Below are positions 48,295 to 61,399 of a stretch of 64,000 nucleotides of DNA, piece after piece. A program made the position numbers and the translations under genes. Source of the DNA: Galeruca laticollis (Eukaryota > Arthropoda > Insecta > Coleoptera > Chrysomelidae); NCBI GenBank assembly GCA_963921935.1, contig OY998175.1, forward strand, positions 162,438,809 to 162,502,808, written 5' to 3'. The notes below the pieces were generated by a model. That model had not been told where the DNA came from and searched no databases. It saw only the letters and a list, made by a program, of their open reading frames with translations. Position 1 is the stretch's first letter, and each line of letters opens with the position of its first letter.

Positions 48295-51200
48295 GCCAGT
48301 CCTCTAGTATAGATAAATATTAATATAATAGATTGAATTAAAAAGGAATTTTTTTTGTATATACGTATGGTGTATCATTAGACACTACCTAATTAAGAAC
48401 AAAATTTAACATAAAACGAATGAATGACTTAAGCAAATGTATTATAAAATATTGAGTACATCAATTTAAGAAATGGATTAAGGATAAGGAATAGAATGGT
48501 AATGATAATATAGAAATTAATTCTTAAGAAAATGTTACCTTCACAAATAAATCCAAGGTCAAGTCAATGTCAACAATTTTCATTAAAATCAATCTGAATG
48601 CTGCTATGTCCACACTTGAATCGGGAAAAGGATGTTAATTTGTTCAAAACCTAAAATAATAAGAATTAATAATCAAATCACTAATTTATTAACGATATGC
48701 AAATACAATAAAAAGTTGCAATTTGAAAAAAGTAATTTATAAAAATAAAACTGTATGAAATATGACATTCGGAATAAGAGCCATATTGTATGTCATAGAA
48801 ATCTAGTAATCAAATCGAAATCAATGAAGGAAGTGATTGAATCTAGTTATAATATTGCCAACCTAAATTCAATGAGTTGGAAGTTAATATAAAACAGAGA
48901 ATGTAAATTTGAAAATAAGTTAGAGTTTATATAAAGCGAAATTAGTGCTAATTAAAGAATTAAAAAATAAACAGTTCCATATATATAAATCATAAATTTA
49001 GATTGTAGAAATTGTATATTAATTGTAAACAAATTTACTAAAAAAAAAAGGAATTACAAGGATTGAAACCATTGTAATATAAGTAAAAGATTATTTATAT
49101 ATTCTATAAGATATTGTTAAACCATTTATACAAGTGATTTCACTCTCCAAGACTATTTTAATTGAAGAATTCAGTATTTCCATAAAAAAAACATTATCAT
49201 TGACAATTGTTGAATAAAATAACAAATTAGGAGGCTGTGTTTTAGAGATTGTAAAAATGTTGTTGATTTTGAAAAGAAAAGAGAGTCGAGAGTTAGTTGG
49301 GGAATGATGAACTGGGATGTAATTCTCTGAGAAGATTTTTGTAAAAACTTTAAAGTAAAAGTAATAATTTTAAATCTAAATCAATAAAAAATTCATAATA
49401 TTAATGTCGATTAACCCCTGTGAAAAAGTGAAACGTGCCGAACGAGTATTTCTTGGGTAAGGAATACCTAAGAAAAGAGACGGGATGTTGCAGGTCCACC
49501 ACGCCGAGAATGGAATATAAGGTCTGTGTTATTTGAGTTTTTTTAATTTGGAATTCCAAACAAACAAAGAAAAAGTGAACTTTTGAAATTAATTTGAACA
49601 TTTAAATTTGAATAATCTAAAATTGGCCAAAGAAACTTTAAAATAATTAATACCAAATTTTATCCATGGATAATTAAAGAACTCTAATTTTCTGCAACAA
49701 TAATTTTAGATATTAAATATGTACTTACTTGTAAAAAAGTTTTTCGTTTGTAAAATAATCAAAGTTCACACCACTCATAAATGCTTTTCCAATCTTAATT
49801 TCCGCTTTGCATGCTGATCTATTCTTATAACTATCAAACACACACTTAATTCACAACTTGAATTATATATGTAACTGTTTAATATAAGTTTTCAACCATA
49901 TTATTCTAAATGCACTAAATTGATGCACATTGAACTGTTAAACGTTTGCATCCTCCATGATAACTGTGTACTAAATTTTTGTGACGACGAGAAACGTTGA
50001 ACCGGAAGAGTTGCTCCGTTGCGCCGAAGCAGCTACTATAAGCGTTCAGTGCGCATGACCATCAAAGAATACAGAGGAGGTTCAGGAATATTTGTGTGTG
50101 TAAAATTTTGAAGATTTCATCAACAATTTATTAAAATATTTTTATTTAAGTGTTGGTATTTTTCTTATTCCAGTCAATGTCCATAACACTTTTCATGAAC
50201 ATTGTTTAAATCATTCATTCGATTATCATATGGTGAGATGATTGAAATAAAGATATATAATTTATTCAGGAATAGACCTATCACGAAATCATAATAAGTA
50301 AATGTTCATATATGTAAAAATTTTTTCTAATAGGTGTCCAGGACTCAAAGAGAGAAGTCTCATGCTTCCGACTGCAATATAAAATTTAAACAATACATTC
50401 AATTAAAAAAATTTTCATATAATCATATAGGGCTAGCCGAAGGTAAAAACGGGTAAATAAAGGTAAATCATATAAGTATAAATATTAAAATATAACATAT
50501 CCACTATAATATATATATATATTATACTGGATTGGTTTTCCTGTGATACCTTTATTATTGTAAAATAGTTCAGTTGATGTGAATTATAAGTTTTTTGTTT
50601 GCCCGGTATATTATAAATTTTAAAAAATGTCATAAAATAATTACATCTTGCATGAGAAACTCTATGATCTCAAAGTAGGGTTCATATGTTAAAACGAAAC
50701 GATTTTAATTTCAATTATGAGCGCCAAAATAAAATAAAATCCTTGCATTTAAATAAATAAAAAATTGTGATCAAAGAAAATACTTGCTTTTATTTCTTAA
50801 TAAAATCCTAGAAACGATCCTGTATGCTCGATTTCAAACCCCTCCACCGATTCAAAAATGTCTGGTCAAAACTGCCAACTGCTGAATATAGATGGAGCAA
50901 TAATCAAGAAATGAAGCTTCTCAACAATATAGTTAGTCTTTCAAATGGGAAAACGTTATTTAATATTTTGAAAACAAATACATCATTCTTTTACAAAAAA
51001 CTCATGAAAACAAACTATCTATGATGATCATTCGTTCAACAAAGCATACACTCAAATGAAATATTATTATTATATGTGATTACAAAATAGGCAACATTAT
51101 ATACATATTTAAAAACGAATCTTGTTACAAATTGTCTATGAAATAAAGATGGCGAAAATAAAGATGGTTAGAGTATATGAAATATCAAAGTTCAAATCTT

Positions 51201-52419
51201 TGCACAACACAAGTAAGTTTATTTAACCTTTTTTTATATGAATGAAATAGTTTTAAATACCTGTTCACTGTTCCATACTAATACACCTCAATAATTGTTT
51301 TTAGATTACCTCCTGGAAAGTCAAACAGCCTGCCGTGCTTGGACAACAGCCAAAGTTGATCTTACGTTACATTTTAAAAGGAATTCCATAGTCCAGTCCC
51401 TTCTGAAATGTATCGTGGAGACACCATTCCCACAATACAAAATTTTACTTGGTTATATAAACTGAAATCTTACGGTCAGTAACCTATAATTTCTATCAAT
51501 TATTTGTCAAATCTAGGTTTGTCTACTTGATTTATAAATCTGTTGCTTTACATTTAGGAATAATGCATTTCTTTTATAGTTACCACTTCAAAATGCTGCT
51601 TTTCGAGAAGTTTGAATTATTTTTCTACAAATTTTGCCTTTCATCCATTCACCTCTACCAAAAAGAATTCTACCTAGTGAATAGTGTACATTATCAACAA
51701 CTTTTTTTATTCAATTTTTTTAGTTATTAATACGCTTGTCGCTGATAAAAATATTTCAAATCGACTCCACCAATCAAAATTGGCTATAAAAATTCTTGTT
51801 GATGAATTTCATTTCAAGTTATAAATTACTCCTCTATCCTTCTAGGATATTATGTTTAAAGTCTTGAAATGATTAAATCTTATATATTACTTCCTTTGAA
51901 TTATATTCCAAAATATTTAGAAATGACAGCTCTTTTTATTTCAACTAGATCTATGCGGAATGACAATTCATTTCACAAATGTCATAATTTATAAACTTAA
52001 TGTTATTATTTGACTTTCTACCTTGACATATATTTAATAATTACATAATGTTATCAGAAAACTCCTTTTAATATCTAATTATTACTTTTGAAAACCAATC
52101 ATAATGTTTTTACTTTTACTATGTGAGAAATAGATTGTTATAATTTATTTATATAATGCAACGTTCAAAATTCTCTCTCAAAGGCTAAAATCATGTCATA
52201 TATTTCACATATGTATTTACAAAGTGTATTTAAAATTTCCTTCACAATTCTACATTTCGACTCTTGTTTTCTTCCTCTATTGAATCATAAATGATACAGA
52301 TTGTCTTCATATTGGATGATTTTAAAAAAATTTAAATTATAAAATTTTGTGTTTGCTTATTGTGTGTAGTCTTTCATTCCATATTATAGTATACAGAGTG
52401 TTGCCGGTTTCTTTCTATG

Positions 52420-52422
<3 letters not shown>
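48292..52422. other. AT-rich non-coding stretch
   Basis: No gene seen. At about 50040-50180 and, inverted, at about 52740-52960, a related sequence occurs (AAGTGTTGGTATTTTTCTTA on one side, complement of AATAAAATACCAACACTCAA on the other). This suggests remnants of a transposon of about 2.9 kb with inverted ends. No transposase frame was recognised between them. Confidence 0.35.

Positions 52423-52456
<34 letters not shown>
52423..52456. repeat. (TA)n tract
   Basis: About 17 TA units. A tRNA-like segment follows about 70 bp downstream. Confidence 0.9.
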
Positions 52457-52461
<5 letters not shown>

Positions 52462-52526
52462 TTATAATTGATTATATTTTATTATTTATTTAATACAGTA
52501 TTATTTAAGATAGTATTTGTTTTACC

Positions 52527-52625
52527 TCGGCTAGCTCAATATGTTAATTTTTTATTTTAACTGTTATGTTTATATTTATTTATCTCAGTCGGAAGTATAA
52601 GACTCCTCCCTTTGAGTTCAGGATG
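52527..52625 (+). repeat. tRNA-like relic (tRNA-Lys-like), possibly SINE-derived
   Basis: CGGCTAGCTCA (A-box region) is separated by an AT-rich insertion from CTCAGTCGGAAGTATAAGAC, followed by TTTGAGTTCAGG (degenerate B box). The fragments follow the order of a tRNA-Lys. It cannot fold as a functional tRNA. Confidence 0.4.
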
Positions 52626-54617
52626 CATTAATACCAGTAATTGACAAATTTAATTCAAACCTTACCTTTTTCCTTGTAAAATTTTTTTTATGAAAATTAA
52701 TTTCTGAAGTTTCTCCTACATAAAATTATTGAAATATGTTGACAATAGAAAATTTTTCTGATGGATGTGATGAGAATAAAATACCAACACTCAAATGTAA
52801 ACAATTCAATAAATTATTATGAAAATTTGCAATAAGATTTAAACATTGAAAATTGTGTTTTTGTTCCACCCTATATCAGATACATTTCTCAGTATAAGAA
52901 TGTTCCTATCAGTGCATCGGCGCATAAATCTGAACGCATGCGCTGTTATAATTGAAACGATAGGAGGATACTCTCCCCTCTATAAGAAATAACTTTACTG
53001 TTAAACACACTACCAGCGCGTCTATAATGGTGAAACAATTTTAATGATATAAACTTTAAATAATCAATTACATATAAGTATACTTAGTTAAAATTATGTG
53101 AGTTGAAAGTGAAGACAGTAATAGGCAAATAGTTATTCATGCTGAAGATAAAAGAAAGAATGAGAGGTTATGTGAAAATTCATGATGCTCGTGAACATAT
53201 ACAGTGAATTATATTATATCAAGTAAGTACAAATATTATTATTAACTAAAACTGTTTAATTCTCAATTGAGATAAAATTATGATGCATCATATGATAAAT
53301 GTTCTTGGCCATTTAATGAATTTATTCAATTTTAACGTTCTGATGAATTTTTAATGTTCACTTTCTTTATAAAGAATTATATGGAATTCCAATGAATGTA
53401 ATTGTAAAGACACAGACCTTAATATTGAATTCTCTGCCGGGCTGCAACTCGCATCTCCAAATTCTTGTAGATATCTCTCAGGAGATATTCACTTTCTACA
53501 CTTCTTCATCCTTACACAGGATTATAAACAATAGTTAAATGCTTTGATTTACCTTTGATTGTGTTTTTTAACATTTATACCAATTTCTGATAAATTTGTA
53601 ATCAAAGAGTCTCTCTATCGACGCTTCCTCTCCATCACCCGAAAACTCTCTTCTCTTGTTTTCAAAATCAACAACCTCCTCGCTTGATTAATCCAAAGCT
53701 CACTTATCTGTTATTTTGAATAAAAAATTGTCATTTCGAAGTGTTTTAGTTCTAAATCTGAATTATTTAATTTAATTGTTCTGGAGGATATTCACACTAG
53801 TTCACTATTATTTCTATTGTATTAAGGGATATATATCATGTCCTTTTTCCATAATACAATAGCTAATTTACATATAAACATGTTGTTTAGATATTTTCAT
53901 AAATAATTATTTTTACAAAAACTACAACATAAATTATTAATTTACCTATATGTAATTGATCCTTTTTTCAATTTTCAATCTTATTTTATATTTATATCAT
54001 ATAAACTATTGATTATTTTTGTTTTTGATATTATTTTTCAGTATGCAATAAATAATCAATAAAATTAAGTTGGCAATTATAAATTTACTAAGATTCATTA
54101 CTTCCTGTTTATTAATTTCCCCTTTCATAAGTTTGAGCTGCGTTCCATCTATCTTTTCATATACAGTTTTCAACTCTTTATGAAATTATAAACTTTTACT
54201 ATTGGAACATGTGTAATTATGCTAATCAAACACTAGACTAAATATTCTTTTTTTTTAATTCTTTTAGGTTTCAAGTTATAATATGGCAATTAATATATAC
54301 AGATATTCCTACAGCAGTGTTCAGCACATTGTGGAACTCATTGACTTTGACATATATTCGGAATTACTTGTGCAGGTAACTTTTTGTATTTAATTAAATA
54401 ATATTGTGTTTGGTATTTGTTCTCATAATCCTTTTTCAAATAATCACATTCATATTTAATAAGATTGATACATATTTCACTAATTTTTATATAACTTTAT
54501 ACTTAAGTTGTCATTTTCTTGCTAATGGTTGTGTCTACTGACACACCTCCCGTGATAATCTATACTTTTTATGATAATTATTTTTGTAAATTTGTTCCCA
54601 GAACTAGGTAACTAGTT

Positions 54618-54621
<4 letters not shown>
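52626..54621. other. AT-rich non-coding stretch
   Basis: No gene seen. The last about 100 bp (54524-54621: GGTTGTGTCTACTGACACAC ... GGTAACTAGTTCAA) recur at 63752-63803, in both cases immediately before a (TA)n tract. Confidence 0.5.

Positions 54622-54697
<76 letters not shown>
54622..54697. repeat. (TA)n tract, about 38 units
   Basis: Long TA run between the shared GTGTCTACTGACACACC block and a tRNA-like segment. Confidence 0.95.
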
Positions 54698-54701
<4 letters not shown>

Positions 54702-54789
54702 CAAGGTCTATTATTATTAATTTTAATTTTTTATTATAATATTTATAGAATCAATACTTTTATTTATTTATATTTGTATTTTTTTATGT

Positions 54790-54858
54790 ATTTGGCTAGC
54801 TCAGTTAATTATTATTATTTGGAAGCATGAGACTCGTTCTACCCTTTGAGTTCAGGCT
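54790..54858 (+). repeat. tRNA-Lys-like relic
   Basis: TTGGCTAGCTCAGTTAA, then GGAAGCATGAGACTCGTTCT and CCCTTTGAGTTCAGGC, parallel the D arm, anticodon arm and T arm of tRNA-Lys with insertions. Probably a tRNA-derived SINE remnant. Confidence 0.4.
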
Positions 54859-54923
54859 TAGATTGTTTAATTAACTAAAATGAAACACATTGATTCTAAA
54901 TAAATTAATTTTATTTGAATATA

Positions 54924-56013
54924 TATTAAAGTGAAAAATATCTATCAAGTTAAATTAAATCATTAGCATCACTCAGATAATGTGAATCTTAGTAGCAGTA
55001 GTAATAAAAATTCAATAAAAGGAAATAATCCATAAGGACATAATTTAAACATGTCGAGAAATATTTATGAATAGTATACAATTGATAAATTGATTCAAGA
55101 GATTACTATTTAATTTAGTAACTATTTTTCTTTTAAGTATATTTCAAAGTACAGAAGATACAATAACGACAAGTAAATTACGTCAAATATAATTTTGTAC
55201 ATAATTATGATGATCACTGTATGTAGGATCACATGAATTGGAAACCAAAATTCAACTATTATAATTTTATATTTTATTAAACACTTTCAGAAACCCCGTA
55301 TATTGCATAAACTTTTCAATTATTTGTATGAAACGACGTCAAGGTCAAAATATCAACGCGGAAACCAACGTTCTGTTAATAGTTCGGGTAGAGTAATTCG
55401 GAGTGACTATAGAAGTGCATAGAAACACAGTGAATTTATCTACAATAACGCAAGAAAAGGTATTATGATTCGATAAAAACAATGTTTGTTTATGGACAAA
55501 TGAATAATGAAAAACAATAATAAAAACATTTGAATGTTATTGATTCTGAGCTTGGGAGACACCGTGTGAAATTAATTAGATGAAGAACGTGTTAATTTTT
55601 TCCTGTCCAAAAATTAAAAAAAATCTGGTACAATTTAAACAAAATCATTGAAAAAAGTTAACTAAAGTGTTTAGAACAATATTGAAAAGTAAAACCAACT
55701 AAAAATATCATTCGTACGTTAATAAATAAGTGATAAAATTGTGATATCGTCTAGATATTGGTAAGATTGAACATTACCTTATTAAATATAATTTCGACGA
55801 CTATCCATATATCTTAATATTGATAAGATATTTCTATTGGTGAAATAATTTCACATCTCATCATTTCCACATCCTGAGTTTCGCTTATTCGATCATAGGC
55901 GATCGTTTTCTACAAATGCATCACATTCTGGGTCAAGAAGAACCAATTACGAACTTTATTCCTCGTGTATATATTGAATTTCTCCTATAACAAACATTCC
56001 GATATATCTATAT
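54924..56013 (+). repeat. gypsy-3 5' LTR (about 1.09 kb)
   Basis: Aligns with 61623-62670. It begins TATTAAAGTG where the partner has TGTTAAAGTG, and contains an extra block of about 36 bp (about 55818-55853) missing in the 3' copy. It ends at GATATATCTATAT, immediately before gag. Confidence 0.88.
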
Positions 56014-57748
56014 GTTTGCGCTAATAGCAATGGCAGACAAAACTATAAACATCGACGAACTGACTGTGGAAAAGTTGAAGGAACAATTGAAGTCAAAGAA
56101 TATGGACACAAAGGGAAACAAACAAACACTAAGGGAACGTTTGATGATGGCCATTCAAGCTGAAGAATCAGCAGAAATGGAAGAAGGAGACAGTATGGGG
56201 GAAGAAGTTCACCACTACACAAAACCAAAATCGAACGAAAATGAGGAAGTAATGAACATGTTGAAAATAATAATGGCTGACATGAAAAGCACCAAAGAAG
56301 ATATAAAAGAAGAAATCAATAAAAGACTAGATAAACAAGAAGAAAAATTTGCAGAACATATGGTGGGAGTAAGAAAACAGTTCGAAGAAAACAAGAAAGA
56401 ACAGGAAGAGAAAATGAATAAACTATATGGACATTTAATACAAGAAGGTACCATCAGAAAACAAGAAATAGAAGATATGGGAAGCAAACTACGAGAAGAA
56501 GGAAAGAAACAGATAGGCAGAATGGAAAGAAACATTATGAAAACTAATGCTAGAATAGATGATGTAGAGCAGGGCATTCAGTTGAATTTGTCGATCGCGG
56601 AGGAGATGAATTTAAAAACACAGAAAGAACTAATATGGGAAATGGATAAGAAGTTAGAACAAATCAAGGAAGATAGGAATGTACAAGATTTTGCAAAATT
56701 GGAGAGAGAAATAAAAGAAGACTTCAAGAAGAAAATGATGGAATTGGAAAAGGAATTCGAAACCATGAAAAACAAAACTAACCAAAACAACAATACTCAA
56801 GGGGTAAATTACATCTATCACCATGGGGAAAGCAATCTTAAATTTGATGGGGATACAAGAAAAATGCATCCAAAAATCTTCTTGAGATATCTCAAAAATA
56901 AATTAAGAGATATCAGAGAAATCGAGGATTTGAAGGAGACAATAAGATCACATTTGCATGGTCAAACATTACTTTGGTTCACATGTAATGATGTGAATAT
57001 TAATAATTTTAGTGATTTTGAAAATAATTTTTTGAAACAATACTGGGGGGAAACAGAACAAGGCTATGTGAGGGAAAAGTTGTATTTTGGTAAATTCGAC
57101 AGTAGACGAAGCAATAACATGAGTAGCTATGCTTTATCTTTATTTTCCCAGGCACAATATTTAGAGCCAGTAATTTCGGAGCAGGAAATAATAATTTTCT
57201 TGTCTCGACATTTCAATGACAATATAACACAGGGCATAGCAATACAGAACATAACGAATTTTCAATCGTTATTAGACTACTTGAATCGAGTACAGAGAAC
57301 GGTTCACAACAATAATAGACGTGACAACGATGACTACTATAGAAACATCAACGATAGACGAGATTATTTTAATAGAAATAATAATTACAGACAAAATAAT
57401 AACAACAATCATTATAACAACACAAATAATAATAACCACAACAGACGATATGACAGAAATAACGATAGGACTACTAACAACAATAGGTACACAAATTATC
57501 CGGAAAGGAGACAGCAACAAAATAACAATTACAATAGAAGAGAAAGAAGAAACTCTGACGGAGACATAAGAAGGACAAATAATATAAGACGTGACACTAG
57601 AACTAACAGGACAAATAGCCTAGAAAGAAACACAACTACTCGTAATACAAATTTTAATCGAACTGATACAAGTAATAACAATTATAATAATGATAATGTT
57701 GTGGTTCCCGTGTCAACTTCTGGTGCGGAACAACCGTTTTTCCACTAG
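56012..57748 (+). CDS. gypsy-3 Gag with N-terminal SAP domain and Asn-rich tail
   Basis: 578-codon open frame. The first ATG is in the last bases of the LTR; the second (56030, MADKTINIDE) is the more natural start. A SAP-type DNA-binding motif (LTVEKLKEQLKSKNMDTKGN, KQTLRERL) occupies residues about 18-46. A Lys/Glu-rich coiled coil (about 75-255) and a retrotransposon-gag capsid-like domain (about 275-430; LRYLKNKLRDI, LHGQTLLWFTCNDVNINNFS, FLKQYWGETEQGYVREKL) follow. The last about 140 residues are Asn/Arg-rich. No CCHC zinc knuckle is present, so the basic Asn/Arg tail may bind RNA instead. Intact; it would assemble the retroelement particle. Confidence 0.85.
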   Translation: MFALIAMADKTINIDELTVEKLKEQLKSKNMDTKGNKQTLRERLMMAIQAEESAEMEEGDSMGEEVHHYTKPKSNENEEVMNMLKIIMADMKSTKEDIKEEINKRLDKQEEKFAEHMVGVRKQFEENKKEQEEKMNKLYGHLIQEGTIRKQEIEDMGSKLREEGKKQIGRMERNIMKTNARIDDVEQGIQLNLSIAEEMNLKTQKELIWEMDKKLEQIKEDRNVQDFAKLEREIKEDFKKKMMELEKEFETMKNKTNQNNNTQGVNYIYHHGESNLKFDGDTRKMHPKIFLRYLKNKLRDIREIEDLKETIRSHLHGQTLLWFTCNDVNINNFSDFENNFLKQYWGETEQGYVREKLYFGKFDSRRSNNMSSYALSLFSQAQYLEPVISEQEIIIFLSRHFNDNITQGIAIQNITNFQSLLDYLNRVQRTVHNNNRRDNDDYYRNINDRRDYFNRNNNYRQNNNNNHYNNTNNNNHNRRYDRNNDRTTNNNRYTNYPERRQQQNNNYNRRERRNSDGDIRRTNNIRRDTRTNRTNSLERNTTTRNTNFNRTDTSNNNYNNDNVVVPVSTSGAEQPFFH

Positions 57749-57768
57749 AGGGTGAATATGGTAAGTAA

Positions 57769-60700
57769 AGTTGGTGCAGCTATGTTCACCCACGCGAATT
57801 TCTTAAGGTACAGGACCAGCTAGAACAAAATAATGAAACATTAATTTATATATACGGAACGATAGAAGGCATTAGCATAAAAATATTAATCGATACCGGG
57901 TCAGAAATATCTTTAATAAATAATAAATTTGTAAATAAATTAACTATATCAAAAGAAAATTTCGTCAAAGTACCAAAAATAAGTTTGATAGGTATAAATC
58001 AAAGGAAACTGACTATTTCAAGTACTACGATAACCGTAGCATTAAAACTTAAGGAACGAGAAACTATGGTACTACTGTTAGTAGTGGAAGATATTGACTG
58101 CGAACTATTGCTAGGATCGGATATTTCATATGAAAACAAAGCAATTATTAATTATGAAAAAATGTACATAATCTCTAATGAAGGAAAAGTTGATTTTAAT
58201 TATGAAGAAAAAAATGATAATTTGAGGAAGAATGAAGAGTTAGTAGAAGAAGTAAATAAATGTATTAGTTATAATAAGAAAATTGAAGATGATATGGAGC
58301 AAAGATATGATTATAGGTAAGAAGGAAAAATGAGTGGAGATATGATGTTGGATGGCAATGGAGAAATAAATTTAAATAATAATAATAATATACCGGAATG
58401 GAATTTGGATATATATGGGAAAATAGAATGGAAAAATGAAGTAATGGAGATATTGAGAGGACATAGGAACTTAATTAATGAGGAATCACGAATTGCAAAG
58501 AATTATGTACATAAAATCGAAATGAAAAAAGATCAACAATTTCAACAGAGAAGTTATCCGATACCCTACAAGCATCAAGAAGATGTAAAGAAAACCGTAA
58601 ATAAATTATTAGAAGATAGAATAATAGAACATAGTACCACCTCGTATATTAATCCAGTCGTAATAGTCAAGAAGAAGGACGGAGATATAAGGATATGCCT
58701 TGATGCACGAAATTTGAATAAATGTACAATGCCCGAGTATGAATCGCCTTCAACTATCGAATCGATACTAGGAAAGATAAGTAAAGTCAAAGTTTTTTCT
58801 AAGCTAGATTTGAAGCACAGCTTCTGGTTGATACCGCTACATCCGGAAAGCAGGAAGTATGTAGGATTTAAGATTAATGGGGAAGTATATCAATTCCGAG
58901 TAACGCCATTTGGTATACAAAGCGCTACATCAGCACTATTAAAAGCGCTAAACAAAATTTTAAACAAATATGACCAATTTACGATACACTATGTGGATGA
59001 TATACTTATATTTTCGAATAGTGTAGAAGAACATTTACAACACCTCAGAACAATTATAACAGAACTTGACGAAAACGGACTGAAACTGAACATACAGAAA
59101 TGCCAATTTTTGAAGAGAGAAGTAATATATTTAGGTTACAAGATCACAGAGACAGGAATCGAGATGGATCCAGAGAGAGTAAGAACCATTAGAGAGTACA
59201 TAAGACCGAAAAATTTGAAAACTCTTCGAGGTTTCCTTGGTATGCTAAACTATTTAAAAAGAATGCTGGGAAATTTAACTGATTTAGAATTACCTTTAAT
59301 GGAACTACTGAGAAAGGGAGTAAAATGGAATTGGACCAGTAAACAAGAAGATGCTTTCAATAAAATCAAGGATCAGTTTATCAGAAACATTGAATTATAT
59401 CATCCGAACTATGAGAAAACTTTCATTTTAAGGATGGATGCATCTAAAAACAGACTAGCTGGAGTTTTAATGCAAGAATATGATGACATGTATGTACCCA
59501 TCTCATTTGTCTCTAGAATGACAAAAAGAGCAGAGAAAAATTATGGAGTAAGTTAATTAGAACTTGCTAGCATCATATTCTGTGTGAATAAACTCAGATA
59601 CTTTTTACTGGGAGGAAAATTCATAATTGAAACTGATAATCAGGCTTTGCTGACGATACTAACCAACAAGATGAACAATGCCAGAATTCATCGATGGGCA
59701 TTACTCCTACAGGAATATGACTTCGTGATAAAACATATTCCAGGAATTCAAAATGTAATACCAGACTCGATCAGTAGAATGGACGGAGAGAAAAGAAGAG
59801 ATACGAGTGAAGCTAGAGTGGGAATTAATATCATGAAACGAAGCAGTGGTATGTTTTCGCAAGAACAGATAAAACAGGAACAACTATCGTTAGATGAGAA
59901 ATACAAAAGAAGATGTTCTGAAAAGGATGGAGTACTATATAAATTGATGAATGACAAGGAATTGTATGTAATATCCGAAAATTTAACAAAATTGATTGTA
60001 CGAAGAATACATTTGGATTTTAATCATTTAGGAATTAGGAAGACTCACATGATATTTCGGGAGAATTATATATCGAAAAATGATATTACTATCATAAAGG
60101 ATATCATTAAACAGTGTGAACTATGTCAACTATCTAAGGAGAAGAACATACACTATGAAAACGTACCGAAATCCATCATAGCGGAAAATCCATTAGATAT
60201 AGTAGCAATAGACTTCATATCAAACCTTATACCAAGTTATAATGGTAACAAACACATTTTAGTAATCGTAGACATTTTTTCTAAATTTATTAGTACATAT
60301 CCATGTAATAAAACAAATAAAAACTCTATTAAAGAATCACTAGGAAACTACTTCGAAAAATATGGGAAACCAAAGAAATGCATAATGGACAATGCAACAT
60401 ACTTTAGGAACAAAAAGATAGTAAAATGGTTGAGAGATTTGGAAATCCAACAAGTCTTCACAAGTATCAGACATCCTAGTAGTAACCCTGCAGAACGAGG
60501 AATTAAGGAAGTGATAAAGCATCTGAGGATACTTACATACTACGAAAACCGTATGTGGGAAGAACGTCTAAAGGAGACCACAGATTTTATTATCAATATA
60601 CCAAATATCGTCACGGAAATAGCACCCATTACTTTATTCACAGGAACAGAACCAGATAGACCATGGTCCAGTGAAATTAACTATAGCAAACTCATTAAAA

Positions 60701-60798
60701 TGGCCAGAGAAAGACAAGCAAGACAAGCTGACAAATACATTAAACGGAAACTAGCTAGACTTAGAAATAGGAAAACATTTAAAAAGGTGACTTGGTAA
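57769..60798 (+). pseudogene. gypsy-3 Pol: protease, RT, RNase H, integrase (two stops)
   Basis: One continuous frame opening at 57769, 20 nt past the gag stop and in the -1 frame relative to gag. Protease: IKILIDTGSEISLINN (catalytic DTG) and CELLLGSDISYEN. A stop (58318) follows. RT: VVIVKKKDGDIRICLDARNL, KVFSKLDLKHSFWLIPLH, FGIQSATSALLKAL, TIHYVDDILIFS (YVDD), LRGFLGMLNYLKRML. RNase H: LRMDASKNRLAGVLMQ, a second stop (59554), LELASIIFCVNKLRYFLLGG, IETDNQALLTIL. Integrase: HLDFNHLGIRKTH, CELCQLSK (HHCC), VAIDFISNL, CIMDNATYF, SSNPAERGIKEVI (D,D,E), ending in a basic tail. Order protease-RT-RH-IN is Ty3/gypsy. Only the two stops prevent full translation. Confidence 0.88.
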
Positions 60799-61130
60799 TA
60801 ATAAAAGCATGAAGAGTACCTAACCATAAGAAAGGAATATGTTCTAAGTTACAGTTACCTTATTAAGGTCCTTACTTGGTAGAAACCAGTCATGCAATAA
60901 ATAGTTACAAATTGATACATCCTGACACTCATCGAGAACGTGGAATTTTTCACATAAACCAGCTGCATCAATTTAACACCAACCAGTCGTAACTAAAATT
61001 CAAGAAACAATAGAATTAGAAATATTATTTAAATAGCCAAGTATAAATTAATTTGATCTAGTCAATCTTAACAAAGAATTAGAAATAGTGGGATTCAAAT
61101 TTTATTGATAAACTAAGTATAAATTAATTA
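60799..61130 (+). other. gypsy-3 3' non-coding region
   Basis: AT-rich, no ORF. Runs into the hairpin. Confidence 0.6.
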
Positions 61131-61399
61131 ACGATGAAATAAAACAATATAGTTTGTTTAAATCTTCATATATTTGAACTAATGTTCAATTTAAACTTGT
61201 TGACGCATTTTACTAACACAGTAGCTTTGTCAAAACGAATGAAGGTAAAATATAAAAATGTCTTAATATATATTAATATATTTTACCTTCATTCGTTTTA
61301 CAAAGCTACTGTGTTAGTGAAACGCGTCAACAAGTTTAAATTGAACATTAGTTCAAATATATGAAGATTTAAATAAACTATATTGTTTTATTTCATCGT
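61131..61399. repeat. Long hairpin: about 120-bp inverted repeat with a 25-bp loop
   Basis: Arms 61131-61253 and 61279-61399 are complementary with only about five mismatches or single-base gaps. They start ACGATGAAATAAAACAATAT and end, on the other side, TGTTTTATTTCATCGT. The loop is AT-rich (AATGTCTTAATATATATTAA). An RNA from either strand would fold into a near-perfect duplex. Confidence 0.93.

Noticed and set aside
57272..57520. Val/Ile-rich minus-strand ORF opposite the gag tail
   Set aside because: Antisense of the Asn-rich low-complexity tail of gag.
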